Assembly: GCF_901827185.1 (NCBI RefSeq)
Contig: NZ_LR594671.1
Span: forward strand, 4,242,001 to 4,306,000
Direction: 5' to 3'
Origin: Variovorax sp. PBL-E5
Lineage (GTDB): Bacteria > Pseudomonadota > Gammaproteobacteria > Burkholderiales > Burkholderiaceae_C
Length of the DNA stretch: 64,000 bases
Positions 35,236 through 44,382 of this stretch are shown here, one piece after another. The notes under the pieces are model-generated. The model had not been told where the DNA came from, did no database searches, and worked only from the letters and a program-made list of their open reading frames with translations. The translations under genes and the position numbers were made by a program. The number at the start of each line of letters is the position of its first letter. Position 1 is the stretch's first letter.

Positions 35236-36690
35236 ATGACCCCTGCTGCCCTGCATACGCCGCTGGTCCAGATCCTCGATTGCGAATGGCCGATCCTCTG
35301 CGCGGGCATGGGCGGCGTCGCGCGCCACCGGCTCGCCGCGGCGGTGAGCAACGCGGGCGGCTTCGGCTGCCTGGGCATGGTGCGCGAACCGCCCGAGCGC
35401 GTGCGCGCCGAGATCGAGGCCTACCGGCGTCTCAGCGACCGCGCTTTCGCCGTCAACCTGATCCCGGCCGCCACCGAGCGCGGCCTGCTCGACGCGCAGG
35501 TCGAGGTCTGCCTCGCGCTGTCGGTGCCGGTGATCGCGCTGTTCTGGGACGTCGATGCGGACCTCGTCCGGCGCCTGAAGGCGCAGGGCGTGCGCGTGAT
35601 CCATCAGGTCGGATCGGCGGCCGACGCCGAAGCGGCGTTGCGCGCCGGCGCCGACGTGCTGATCGCCCAGGGCGTGGAAGCGGGCGGCCATGTGCGCGGA
35701 CAGATCTCGACCTTCGCGCTGCTGCCCGAGATCGTCGCGCTGAGTCCGGTGCCGGTGGTGGCATCGGGCGGCATCGCCAGCGGCGAGGCGCTGGTCGCCG
35801 CGCTGGCGCTGGGCGCGCAGGGCATCAGCTGCGGCTCGGTCTTTCTCGCCACGCACGAGGCCAACGCGCATGCGCATCACAAGCAGCGGCTCGTCGAATC
35901 CGGCGCGGCCGACACGCTGCTGACCGAGAAGTTCTTCCGCAACTGGCCGATGCCCGCACCGGTGCGGGTGCTGCGCAATGCGGTGACCGAGGGCCGCCAC
36001 GATGCCTTGTACGCGCAGCGGGCCACGCCGGTGATCGGCGCCCAGGACGGCGCGCCGGTCCATCTGTTCTCGACCGATTCGCCGCTGGAGGATGCGACCG
36101 GCGACATCGACGACATGGCGATCTATGCCGGCCAGTCGTGCGGGCAGATCCATGATCTGTGCAGCGCCGGCGACCGGCTGCGCCAGCTCGTGGCACAGGC
36201 CGAGGCCTGCCTCGACCGGCTGGAAGCCAGGGCCACCGCGCCGCGTCCCGTCGAAGCGCCTGCGGCCACCCCTGCACCCGTGGCCTCGGCGGGGCAGGCG
36301 GCGCTGGTGGCCGTGCTCCAGGAACTGCTCGCGGCCGAGCGCGCGGGCGCCCGGGTGGCCGCATCCAGCCTGAGCCAGACCCGCGACGCCGCGGCACGCC
36401 GGCTGCTGGAGCAGGTCCGCCACGGCGAGGCCGACAGCTGCCGCCGGCTGACGGCCTGCCTCGCGCACCTCGGCATCGAGCCGACGCGGGAGATCGGCGC
36501 CTTCCATGACAAGGCCATGGCCATCGCGAACCTGGACGAACGCCTGGCCTTCGTCGACCGCGGGCAGCGCTGGGTCATCCGGCGCATCGAGGCGCAGCTG
36601 CCGCTCTGCGACGATGCCTTCGTCAAGGCGGAGCTGGACGAGATCCTGAAGACCCACGTGACCAACAGCGCGGCCATGCAGCGCAGCTGA
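35236..36690 (+). CDS. Nitronate monooxygenase with C-terminal helical domain
   Basis: A 484-residue fusion. Residues 1-330 form an FMN-dependent nitronate monooxygenase (2-nitropropane dioxygenase) TIM barrel: CEWPILCAGMGGVA, AVSNAGGFGCLG, the active-site His in QGVEAGGHVRG, and VASGGIASGEAL. After an Ala/Pro linker (about 350-365) comes a helical domain of about 120 residues (LQELLAAERAGARV, VRHGEADSCRRL, RLAFVDRGQRWVI) that looks like a ferritin-like or helical bundle, possibly binding a metal through Glu/His residues. It is placed 24 bases after nsrR and so probably belongs to the NsrR-controlled operon. Nitronates and nitro compounds are linked to reactive nitrogen. Confidence 0.85.
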   Translation: MTPAALHTPLVQILDCEWPILCAGMGGVARHRLAAAVSNAGGFGCLGMVREPPERVRAEIEAYRRLSDRAFAVNLIPAATERGLLDAQVEVCLALSVPVIALFWDVDADLVRRLKAQGVRVIHQVGSAADAEAALRAGADVLIAQGVEAGGHVRGQISTFALLPEIVALSPVPVVASGGIASGEALVAALALGAQGISCGSVFLATHEANAHAHHKQRLVESGAADTLLTEKFFRNWPMPAPVRVLRNAVTEGRHDALYAQRATPVIGAQDGAPVHLFSTDSPLEDATGDIDDMAIYAGQSCGQIHDLCSAGDRLRQLVAQAEACLDRLEARATAPRPVEAPAATPAPVASAGQAALVAVLQELLAAERAGARVAASSLSQTRDAAARRLLEQVRHGEADSCRRLTACLAHLGIEPTREIGAFHDKAMAIANLDERLAFVDRGQRWVIRRIEAQLPLCDDAFVKAELDEILKTHVTNSAAMQRS

Positions 36691-36719
36691 GATCCATCCG
36701 GATCGCGGGGCCCGCGCGT

Positions 36720-38153
36720 TCAATTCATCTGCAGCAGGATGTCGCGCACACGGTCCAGCGACGGATCGATGTCCGCGCGCTCGATCGCGCCGTAGCCCAC
36801 CATCAGGCCCTGCCGTGCAGGGCCGAAATGATGGAAGCCCTCGAGCGTGTAGAGCCCGACGTCGACCCGCCGCGCCAGCCGCACCAGCATGTCCATGTCG
36901 ATCGGCCGCCGGCACAGCGCGGTCATGTGGATGCCCGCGGTGGCCGGCACGCGCTCGAACCATGGCGACAGGTCGCCGTCGAAGCGGTGCATCAGCCGTT
37001 CGCGCCGCTCGGCGTAGGCCGCGTGGCAGCGCCGGATGTGCTTTTGCAGATGGCCGTCGACGATGAACTTGGCCAGCGCCCACTGTGCCGGCGTGGAGGT
37101 GTGCCAATCGCTCAGGTGCTTGGCGATGCACACCGCCTGCAGGATGGCCGGCGGCGCGATCAGATAGCCCATGCGCAGCTCGGGCGACATCGTCTTCGAG
37201 AAGGTGCCGACGAAGGCCACGATGCCATCGCGGTCCATGCTCTGCAGCGAATCGGCGGGGCGGCCCTCGTAGCGGAACTCGCTGTCGTAGTCGTCCTCGA
37301 CGACGATCGCGCCAAGCGCCTGCGCGCGCGCCAGCAGCGCTTCGCGGCGGCGCACGCTCATCGGCATGCCGAGCGGGAACTGGTGCGCCGGCGTCACGTA
37401 GATCAGCCGCGTGCCGTCGGGGATGCACGCGACCTGCAGCCCTTCGGCATCGACCGGCACGCCGACCACCTGCGCGCCCTGCGCCGCGAACAGCTGCCGT
37501 GCCGGCGGATAACCGGGCTCTTCGACCGCGACCATGCAACCCGGCTCGACCAGCACGCGCGCCACCAGGTCGAGCGCCTGCTGCGCGCCGTTGGTCACGA
37601 TGAGGTCGTCGATGCCGCAGCGCACGCCCCTTGAAAACGCGGCATGCCGCGCGATCGCCGCGCGCAGTTCGGGCAAGCCTTCCACCGGCCCGTAGAGGCC
37701 GCGCGAGCGCGCACCCTGGCGCAGCGCATGCAGCACGCAGCGGCGCCATTCGTCGTGCGGGAACAGGCTGCGTGCCGGTGCGCCGCCGATGTATTCGTAG
37801 CGCGAGTGGCCGGCCGGCGCGGAATGGCGCAGCGGCGTGTCCATGCGGATCCAGCGCTCGATGGCAGAAGCGCCGGCGAAGCGTGCGGCGGCAGCCGGCG
37901 GCGCCTTGGGCTTGATCGCATCCGCGACGAAGGTGCCGCTGCCGACGCGGCCGACCAGCAGTTGGTCGAAGCCGAGCCGCGCGTAGGCTTGCGCCACTGT
38001 CTTGCGCGAAAGGCCGAGCTGCTCGGCCAGCAGCCGCGAGGGCGGCAGCTTCTCGCCCGCGACCAGGCGCCCGGCGCGGATCGCGTCCTTCAGCTGTCGG
38101 TAGAGCTGCCCGGTCAGATCCCGGTCACCCTCGATGACGACGTGCAACTCCAT
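36720..38153 (-). CDS. MocR-type GntR regulator with aminotransferase domain
   Basis: A 477-residue PLP-dependent regulator. An N-terminal GntR winged helix (GQLYRQLKDAIRAGRL, then LLAEQLGLSRKTVAQAYARL) is linked to a fold type I aminotransferase domain. The likely PLP lysine lies in GTFSKTMSPELRMGYL; YDSEFRYEGRP and VTNGAQQALD are also typical. The ATG at 38153 has GGAGG eight bases upstream; the TTG at 38171 is the alternative. It is divergent from an AhpD-like gene, which MocR members often control. Confidence 0.93.
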   Translation of the reverse strand: MELHVVIEGDRDLTGQLYRQLKDAIRAGRLVAGEKLPPSRLLAEQLGLSRKTVAQAYARLGFDQLLVGRVGSGTFVADAIKPKAPPAAAARFAGASAIERWIRMDTPLRHSAPAGHSRYEYIGGAPARSLFPHDEWRRCVLHALRQGARSRGLYGPVEGLPELRAAIARHAAFSRGVRCGIDDLIVTNGAQQALDLVARVLVEPGCMVAVEEPGYPPARQLFAAQGAQVVGVPVDAEGLQVACIPDGTRLIYVTPAHQFPLGMPMSVRRREALLARAQALGAIVVEDDYDSEFRYEGRPADSLQSMDRDGIVAFVGTFSKTMSPELRMGYLIAPPAILQAVCIAKHLSDWHTSTPAQWALAKFIVDGHLQKHIRRCHAAYAERRERLMHRFDGDLSPWFERVPATAGIHMTALCRRPIDMDMLVRLARRVDVGLYTLEGFHHFGPARQGLMVGYGAIERADIDPSLDRVRDILLQMN

Positions 38154-38251
38154 GCGATTGGCCTCCTGCAAATGCCCCGGATTGGCTGCCGCCGGACGGG
38201 CCGCTGCTTTCTAACATCGATCCATCGTCATCCACGACCCAGGAGCCCGCC

Positions 38252-38692
38252 ATGGAACAACGACTCGATTTCTACAAGGCCTCGCCCGACGCCCTCAAGG
38301 CACTGATCGCGCTGGAGGTCGCCATCGGCAAGCTCGGCCTCGAGCCGGCCCTTCTCGACCTCGTCAAGCTGCGCGCCTCGCAGATCAACGGCTGCGCCTT
38401 CTGCGTCGACATGCACAGCAGCGACCTGCGCAAGAAGGGCGAGACCGAACGCCGCCTCTACGCCGTGCCGGTGTGGCGCGAGACGCCCTTCTTCACGCCG
38501 CGCGAACGCGCCGCGCTCGGCTGGACCGAGGCCATCACCCGCATCGGCGAAACGCATGCGCCCGATGCGGACTACGAAGCGCTCAGCGCTCAGTTCAGCG
38601 AAAGCGAACGGGTCAACCTGACGCTGGCGATCGGCGTGATCAACAGCTGGAACCGCCTGTCGATCGGCTTTCGCAAGGCACTCGCAGCCTGA
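38252..38692 (+). CDS. Carboxymuconolactone decarboxylase / AhpD-like protein
   Basis: A 146-residue helical protein with the AhpD-type redox motif CAFC preceded by LRASQINGC and followed by VDMHSSDLRKKGE. The CxxC and downstream His are the catalytic residues of alkylhydroperoxidase D. Likely role: peroxide detoxification. The preceding region (38154-38251) is the divergent promoter shared with the MocR gene. Confidence 0.92.
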   Translation: MEQRLDFYKASPDALKALIALEVAIGKLGLEPALLDLVKLRASQINGCAFCVDMHSSDLRKKGETERRLYAVPVWRETPFFTPRERAALGWTEAITRIGETHAPDADYEALSAQFSESERVNLTLAIGVINSWNRLSIGFRKALAA

Positions 38693-38703
38693 AGCCGCGC
38701 CGC

Positions 38704-40047
38704 TCAGCGCGGCCCTTCGATCGGGTTCCCGTAGAGCGGCTTGACGCCGAACTGCGTGCTGATCGCATAGGCGACGCCGCAGGCCAGCATGACCGGCACC
38801 GTGAGCTGGAACTGGTTGGTCATCTCCAGCACCATCACGATCGCCATCAGCGGCGCATGCGTCACCGCGCTCAGCACCGCCGCCATGCCCAGCACCGCGA
38901 GCACGCGCGGGTCGCCCACCCAGGCTGCGGGCAGCCACAGCGAGGCGACCTGCGCGATCACGCTGCCGGCCGTCGCGCCGACGAAGAGCGACGGCGTGAA
39001 CACGCCGCCGATCGCGCCGCTGCCCGAGCTCAGCGCCGTCGCCGCCACCTTGGTCAGCAGCACCAGCGCGAGCCACTGCCAGGCCTGGCCGCCCTGCAGC
39101 ACGTCGGAGACCACGCTGTAGCCATTGCCCCAGACCTGCGGCACGCCGGCCGACAACAGCCCGACCAGCACGCCACCCAGGCCCAGCCGCAGCGGCAGCG
39201 AGCCGATGTGGGAGAACCAGCTCTTGCTTTTCTCGAGCAGCGTCAGCAGCCCCCATCCGAGGCCGCCGAACACGATGCCGGCCAGCAGCGCGATGCCCAG
39301 GCTGGTCGGCGCCATGACCACCGAAGGCATCGCGTAGAGCGGCTTCGGTTCCACCAGCCAGTAGATCAGCGAACTCGCCGTCGCCGAGGCGATCAGCACC
39401 GGCGCCACCGTGTGGCGGGCGAAGAAGCCGAGCGCCAGTTCCAGCACGAACACCACGCCCGCCACCGGCGCGTGGTAGGCCGATCCGATGCCGGCCGCGA
39501 TGCCGCAGACCATGATCGCGTTGCGCTGCTCGGGATCGATCGCCACCACGCGGGCCAGCCGCGCACCGAGCCAGGCCGCCAGCTGCACCATCGGCCCTTC
39601 GCGACCGATCGAGGCGCCGGTGCCGACCGAGATCAACGCCGACAGCGTGCGCGTCAGCGTCGTGCGGTCGTTCAGGTCGACGCGGCCGGCGCGCGCTGCG
39701 TCGATGTAGTCGAGATTGCGGTTGCCGCGCTTGCCGCGCGCCGCCCAGAGGCCGCCCACGTGCAGCGCCAGCCCGGCCAGCAGGCCGCCGACCGCGCAGA
39801 CCAGCGCGCGATGCCAGGGCGGCAGCGAGAGCGCCGCCTCCACCAGTCCGCCGGTGTGGCCGGTCGCGAGCCGCTCGACCTGCTGCGTCAGCCACCGAAA
39901 GCCCATGGTCGCCGCGGCGGCCAGCGCGCCGGCAACGGCGGCCCAGATCCAGAGCCGGACGGTGCGCGCGGTGGGCGCGAGAACGTGGAATCGGGTGCGC
40001 CCGATCGCGGCTTGACGGGGCGGTTCGGGGGGATTGATGGAAGACAT
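38704..40047 (-). CDS. ClC-family chloride channel/antiporter
   Basis: A 447-residue protein with about 12 hydrophobic segments. The gating glutamate is in GASIGREGPMVQLAA, and GSGAIGGVFTPSLFVGA carries the G-x-F-x-P signature. The classical GSGIP motif near the N-terminus is not present, as in several ClcB-like proteins. The ATG at 40047 follows the length of relatives; an earlier frame start at 40110 overlaps the divergent gene's leader. Confidence 0.92.
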   Translation of the reverse strand: MSSINPPEPPRQAAIGRTRFHVLAPTARTVRLWIWAAVAGALAAAATMGFRWLTQQVERLATGHTGGLVEAALSLPPWHRALVCAVGGLLAGLALHVGGLWAARGKRGNRNLDYIDAARAGRVDLNDRTTLTRTLSALISVGTGASIGREGPMVQLAAWLGARLARVVAIDPEQRNAIMVCGIAAGIGSAYHAPVAGVVFVLELALGFFARHTVAPVLIASATASSLIYWLVEPKPLYAMPSVVMAPTSLGIALLAGIVFGGLGWGLLTLLEKSKSWFSHIGSLPLRLGLGGVLVGLLSAGVPQVWGNGYSVVSDVLQGGQAWQWLALVLLTKVAATALSSGSGAIGGVFTPSLFVGATAGSVIAQVASLWLPAAWVGDPRVLAVLGMAAVLSAVTHAPLMAIVMVLEMTNQFQLTVPVMLACGVAYAISTQFGVKPLYGNPIEGPR

Positions 40048-40115
40048 CGCGACGGGCCGGAGACAGGGGGTGATTAAACTACGGCCGCATCGACCCCTTC
40101 CCATTGCCATATCCG

Positions 40116-40415
40116 ATGCTTCATTTCCACCGCCTCATCGCCCTTGCAGGCCTCGCGCTCCTGCTGCCCCTTTCCACCCTCGCCGCATCGAGCGACGCCG
40201 CCGACATGAGCGGGCGCTACATCGACATGCAGCGCTGCATGGAGCGCACCATGGGCAAGAACTGGCAGCAGCGCTACGAGGTCGAACTCGCGCGCAACCG
40301 CTGGGGCGCGACCGAGCCCACCGGCCCGTCGATCGACAGCGCGCCGCTGGTGGTGCGGATGACGGACATGCGGTGCCGGCGGGAGGTGAACATCGAGACT
40401 GAACCGCGGCCTTGA
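40116..40415 (+). CDS. Small secreted protein of unknown function
   Basis: A 99-residue protein with a signal peptide (MLHFHRLIALAGLALLLPLSTLAASSDA). The mature part has two Cys residues and many charged ones (QRCMERTMGKNWQQRYEVEL, then MTDMRCRREVN), so a periplasmic disulfide is possible. I do not recognise a family. Its stop overlaps a TTG of the following frame. Confidence 0.6.
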   Translation: MLHFHRLIALAGLALLLPLSTLAASSDAADMSGRYIDMQRCMERTMGKNWQQRYEVELARNRWGATEPTGPSIDSAPLVVRMTDMRCRREVNIETEPRP

Positions 40416-40711
40416 GCACAAGAGCCTCCGACTCACCGCTGCAACCGCACATCGAGAGCCGCATCCTGGCGCTGCGCGAACAGCGCGTGATGCTCGATGC
40501 CGATCTGGCTGTGCTCTGCGACGTGCAGACCAAGGTGCGGGTCCAGGCAGTCAAGCGCAATGCCGAACGCTTTCCAGCGGATTTCATGTTTCAGCTCTCT
40601 CCCGAGGAGTGGGCGGCTTTGAGGTCACAAACTGTGACCTCAAACACGGGCCGCGGCGGCCGGCGCACTGCGCCCTATGTGTTCCACTCGGACGAACGCA
40701 CGGCCCGCTAG
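40412..40711 (+). pseudogene. Truncated ORF6N-domain (KilA-N-like) gene remnant
   Basis: The frame carries a nearly complete ORF6N domain: ESRILALREQRVMLDADLAVL, then VQAVKRNAERFPADFMFQL, SPEEWAALRSQTVTSN and GRGGRRTAPYVF. In intact proteins a longer C-terminal part follows; here it breaks into HSDERTAR and a stop. The ORF6N domain is known from phage antirepressor-like proteins. A possible start is the TTG at 40412 that overlaps the previous stop. This is a likely phage or mobile-element relic. Confidence 0.7.
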
Positions 40712-42180
40712 GCCGCACGCGTCAACATTCGCCCCGCACGCGCCAGAACCTCGGGCTTTTCCTCCGTACCCCGAAACGCGCAAACCCCATTCACGAACAC
40801 CCGCTCGATCCCCGTGCTCGCACTGCGCGGCCGGTCGTAGGTCGCGGTATCGGCAATCGTCGCCGGATCGAACACCACCACATCCGCAAACGCACCGACC
40901 TTCAGTTGCCCGCGATCGGCGATGCGCAGGTTGCGCGCCGTCATCCCCGTCATCTTGTGCACCGCCTGCTCCAGCGTGAAGAGCTTGCGCTCGCGCCAGT
41001 AGCGCGCAAAGACGCGCGGGAACGCGCCCCACAGACGCGGATGCGGATGGCGGTCGTGCGGCAGGCCGTCGCTGCCGATCATGGTGCGCGGATGCGCGAT
41101 CACCCGCTCGACGTCCTCCTCGTTCATCTGGAAATAGCAGGCGCCGCCGGGCTGCAGGCGGCGGCAGGCTTCCTGCTGGTCCACGCCCCATTCGCGCGCC
41201 ACGTCGGCGAGCATGCGGCCGGTGACGCCAGGATGCGGATCGGACCAGGTCAGCAGGATGTCGATCACGCCGTCGACCAGGTCCTCGCGCAGCACGGTGG
41301 AGCCGGCGACGTAGGGATAGACATCGAGCGCGATATCCTGCCGCCCGCCGAGCGCATCGATCAGCGGCAGCGTCTCCCGCGTGCGGCCCCAGTTGGCGGG
41401 GCCGGCGCACTTGTGGTGCGAGATCACCAGGGGCACGCCGGCATCGAAGGCGCTGTCGCCGGCTTCGTGGATGGCCTCGATGATGGCCGCCATCTCGCTG
41501 CGCAGATGGGTCGCATAGACGCCGCCATGGCGCGCGACGATGCGCGCGAGCGCGGTCACTTCCTCGGCCGGCGCGGCGAAGGATTCTTCATAGAACAGTC
41601 CTGACGAGAGGCCGTGCGCGCCTTCCTTCATGCAGTCGTCGAGCAAGGCCCCCATGCGCGCGAGCTCGTCGCCGGTCGCGGCCCGGTCGAGCGCATCCAT
41701 GGTCGCGAAGCGCAGCGTGGTGTGGCCCACGAGCGAGGCGACATTGAGCGCCGGCTGCGCCGCATCCACCGCCGCGCGGTACTCGGCCATCGTCGCATGC
41801 AGGAACGAGTCGATGCCCAGCAGCGTCAGCGGCGGCCGGCTCTGCGCCGTGCGGTAGGGCGCGAGCGAGATGCCGCAGTTCCCGGTGACGACGGTCGTGA
41901 TGCCCTGCGAGATCTTCGGCAGGCACAGCGGGTCGCGCATCACGATCGCGTCGTCGTGCGTGTGGGCATCGATGAAGCCGGGCGCGATCACCTTGCCATG
42001 GCAACCGATGGTGTCGAGCGCGGCGGGGTCGATGCCTTCGGGCAAGCGCTGGCGCAGGCCTTCGCCCAGCGCGACGATGCGGTCGCCGACCCACAGCACG
42101 TCGCCCGGCCAGCCCGGGTTGCCCGTGCCGTCGACGACGAGGCCGCCTTCGAGCAGCGTGGCCTGTGCGCGTTCAGCCAT
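40708..42180 (-). CDS. N-acyl-D-amino-acid deacylase (D-aminoacylase)
   Basis: A 490-residue amidohydrolase that releases D-amino acids from their N-acyl derivatives. The motif LVVDGTGNPGWPGDV and the zinc site APGFIDAHTHDD (H-x-H) are typical; ITTVVTGNCGISLAP and VISHHKCAG follow. It is the last gene of the D-amino-acid operon and overlaps the RpiR gene by 8 bases (ATG 42180). Deacylated D-amino acids would feed the deaminase-like enzyme upstream in the operon. Confidence 0.93.
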   Translation of the reverse strand: MAERAQATLLEGGLVVDGTGNPGWPGDVLWVGDRIVALGEGLRQRLPEGIDPAALDTIGCHGKVIAPGFIDAHTHDDAIVMRDPLCLPKISQGITTVVTGNCGISLAPYRTAQSRPPLTLLGIDSFLHATMAEYRAAVDAAQPALNVASLVGHTTLRFATMDALDRAATGDELARMGALLDDCMKEGAHGLSSGLFYEESFAAPAEEVTALARIVARHGGVYATHLRSEMAAIIEAIHEAGDSAFDAGVPLVISHHKCAGPANWGRTRETLPLIDALGGRQDIALDVYPYVAGSTVLREDLVDGVIDILLTWSDPHPGVTGRMLADVAREWGVDQQEACRRLQPGGACYFQMNEEDVERVIAHPRTMIGSDGLPHDRHPHPRLWGAFPRVFARYWRERKLFTLEQAVHKMTGMTARNLRIADRGQLKVGAFADVVVFDPATIADTATYDRPRSASTGIERVFVNGVCAFRGTEEKPEVLARAGRMLTRAA

Positions 42181-43072
42181 GCTTGACGCCTCCGCCATCC
42201 CAGCTCTGCAAGGGATGCGCGCGCGCATCGATGCCGTGGCGCTGGAAGGCCTCGCGTGCGCGCTGCAGCCGCTGCACCGCGGGCTCGCCGCGGCGCTGCG
42301 CGACCAGCACGGTGAGGATCTCGATCACCGTGAGGTGCGTGAGGTAGGCGTCGATGCCGACATGCATCACCGCGTCGTCGGGCACCGACAACGCCAGCAG
42401 GAAATCCGCGCGCGCCGCGAGCGCCGTGCCGGGCCGCGTGATCGCGACCACCTTGGCGCCCTGCCCGCGCGCGATGTCGACCGCATCGAGCAGCGAGGGC
42501 ATGCCGCCGACGTGCGTGATCGCGATCACCACGCCGCCGGGCCGCTGCGCCGCACCGGCCACCTGCTGCAGGTGGTAGTCGGACCACGCATTGGCCGACA
42601 GGCCGAGGCGGAACAGCCGCGCCTGCAGGTCGCTGGCCATGAACCACGAGGTCGCGCCGGCGCCATACAGGTCCACGTGCGGCGCCGCGGCGATCGCGGC
42701 CACCGCGCCGTCGAGCACCCCCATGTCGAGCTGGCTGCGCACGCCCGAGACGGATGCGGCCGCGCTGCGCGAGATCTTGGCGACCACTTCGTCGGCCGCG
42801 TCGGCGATGTTCACGCGCCGATGCAGCGGCGAACCGCCGAGCGCGAGTTCCTGCGCGAGCGCGAGCTTGAATTCGCGCAGGCCCGCGAAGCCGAGATCGC
42901 GGCAGGTGCGCATGATGGTCGGCACCGAGCTGCGCGAGCGCTCGGCCAGCGCTTCGAAGCTTTCTTCCAGCACGCGGTCGGGGTCTTCGAGGATCAGGTC
43001 GAGGATGGCGCGCCGCGTCGAGGGCGCGTTGTTGCGCACCTCGGCCATCTTCTGGAGCAGGGACGATGTCAT
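42173..43072 (-). CDS. RpiR-family transcriptional regulator
   Basis: A 299-residue regulator with an N-terminal HTH (RRAILDLILEDPDRVLEESFEALAERSRSSVPTIMRTCRDLGFAG) and a C-terminal SIS domain (VDLYGAGATSWFMASDLQARLFRLG; AITHVGGMPSLLDAVDIARGQGAKVVAITRPGT). SIS domains bind phosphosugars or related ligands. It is embedded in the D-amino-acid operon and is the best candidate for binding the two dyads upstream of the operon. A longer frame upstream reads into another gene. Confidence 0.93.
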   Translation of the reverse strand: MTSSLLQKMAEVRNNAPSTRRAILDLILEDPDRVLEESFEALAERSRSSVPTIMRTCRDLGFAGLREFKLALAQELALGGSPLHRRVNIADAADEVVAKISRSAAASVSGVRSQLDMGVLDGAVAAIAAAPHVDLYGAGATSWFMASDLQARLFRLGLSANAWSDYHLQQVAGAAQRPGGVVIAITHVGGMPSLLDAVDIARGQGAKVVAITRPGTALAARADFLLALSVPDDAVMHVGIDAYLTHLTVIEILTVLVAQRRGEPAVQRLQRAREAFQRHGIDARAHPLQSWDGGGVKHG

Positions 43073-43083
43073 GAGCGGCCTGT

Positions 43084-44382
43084 TCAGAAATGCATCGACA
43101 CCGCGTCGCTCACGCGGTAGTCGTCCTCGACGATCGGCATCCAGTGCCACTTGTCGAAGGTGGTGCACGGGTGCGAGATGCCGAAGCCCACACGCTCGCC
43201 GACCACCGGTGCCAGCGCATCGTCGGCCGCGTCCCAGCGCAGGTAGCCGTGCTGGTCGTTCAAGGCCGTGATCTCCCAGCTCGCCGGCACCACCGAGGCG
43301 GCGCGCGCGCCGCGCGCCGCGCGTGCGATCGGCACCGGCATCGAGAGGTCGAAGGAGACGTCGCGCTTGCCCATGGCGACGATCGCCAGAAACGGCTCGG
43401 GACAGGACTGCACCGTGGCCCAGACTTCCATCGCGGGGCGCAGGCTTTCGCCGGCCGCGCAGCCCAGGCGCGCATCGATCGATACCTGCAGCCGCTGGTA
43501 GGTGCCATGGTCGTGCGTCACGTAGCAGCCCGAGCGCAGCAGGCCGCGCACCGGCAGGCCGAGCGCCGGCTTCAGGCGCGCCGCGACCAGGTCGTACAGC
43601 GCCGAGCCGCCGGCCGACACCAGCACCTCGCTGCCTTCGAAAAGGCCGTGTGCCTCGCAGTGGCGCGCGACGGCTTCCACGCGGTCCATCAGCGTGTTCG
43701 TGTAGTCGGTGTCGGGGCGGCTCTCGCCGGTCGCGCCCTGCCCTTCGTAGCATTCGATGCCGGCCAGCCGGACCGCCGCGCTGGCATGCACCGCGGTGGC
43801 GAGCGCGATCGCTTCCTCGTGCGTGCGGCAGCCGGTGCGCGCGCCCGCGACGCCGATCTCCAGCATCACCTCGAACGGACGGCTGTCCGCATGGCGCGCA
43901 GCCCAGCCCTCGATCAGCGCGAGCTGCGCCGGCGAGTCGACCAGGAACACGATGCGCAGTCCCTCGTGCGCGCGCAGCAGCAGCTGGATGCCGGCCAGGT
44001 CCTCGTCGCTCACCACCTGGTTGGCGATCAGCGTGCGGCGAGCGCCGGCGGCGACGCCGACCGCGAGCTGCGTGACCGTCGCGAAGGTCAGGCCCCAGGC
44101 GCCGGTATCGAGCTGGCGCCTGAAGAGCTGCGGCGACATCGTGGTCTTGCCGTGCGGCGCGATGTCGATGCCCCATTGCCGCACGCGCGCCTGCATCCAC
44201 GCGAGGTTGTGTTCCAGCGCCTCGCGCTTGAGCAATGCGAGCGGCAGCGGCAGGTCGCCGGCCAGCACGTTCCATCCGGCGGCGCCGATCTCGCTGCGCC
44301 GGCGCGGCGCCTGCGTGCGCGGGTAGCCCTTGAAGCCGGTGTCGAACACCGGATCGATGAGGTTGTCGTGTTCCATGGTCAT
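43084..44382 (-). CDS. D-serine dehydratase-like / D-threonine aldolase-like PLP enzyme
   Basis: A 432-residue fold type III PLP enzyme (alanine racemase N-terminal-like). The PLP lysine is K79 in IAPHGKTTMSP; the metal-binding pair His404-x-Cys406 (HPC, near the C-terminus) matches the zinc site of eukaryotic-type D-serine dehydratase (DSD1) and D-threonine aldolase. It probably eliminates ammonia from D-serine-like substrates, or cleaves D-beta-hydroxy amino acids. The ATG at 44382 overlaps the preceding transporter stop by ATGA. RidA, coded nearby, would remove the 2-aminoacrylate such an enzyme produces. Confidence 0.9.
   Translation of the reverse strand: MTMEHDNLIDPVFDTGFKGYPRTQAPRRRSEIGAAGWNVLAGDLPLPLALLKREALEHNLAWMQARVRQWGIDIAPHGKTTMSPQLFRRQLDTGAWGLTFATVTQLAVGVAAGARRTLIANQVVSDEDLAGIQLLLRAHEGLRIVFLVDSPAQLALIEGWAARHADSRPFEVMLEIGVAGARTGCRTHEEAIALATAVHASAAVRLAGIECYEGQGATGESRPDTDYTNTLMDRVEAVARHCEAHGLFEGSEVLVSAGGSALYDLVAARLKPALGLPVRGLLRSGCYVTHDHGTYQRLQVSIDARLGCAAGESLRPAMEVWATVQSCPEPFLAIVAMGKRDVSFDLSMPVPIARAARGARAASVVPASWEITALNDQHGYLRWDAADDALAPVVGERVGFGISHPCTTFDKWHWMPIVEDDYRVSDAVSMHF

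Noticed and set aside
38154..38251. Short direct repeats of ATCG in the MocR/AhpD divergent region as a MocR site
   Set aside because: The repeats are too short and too degenerate in a GC-rich background to call.
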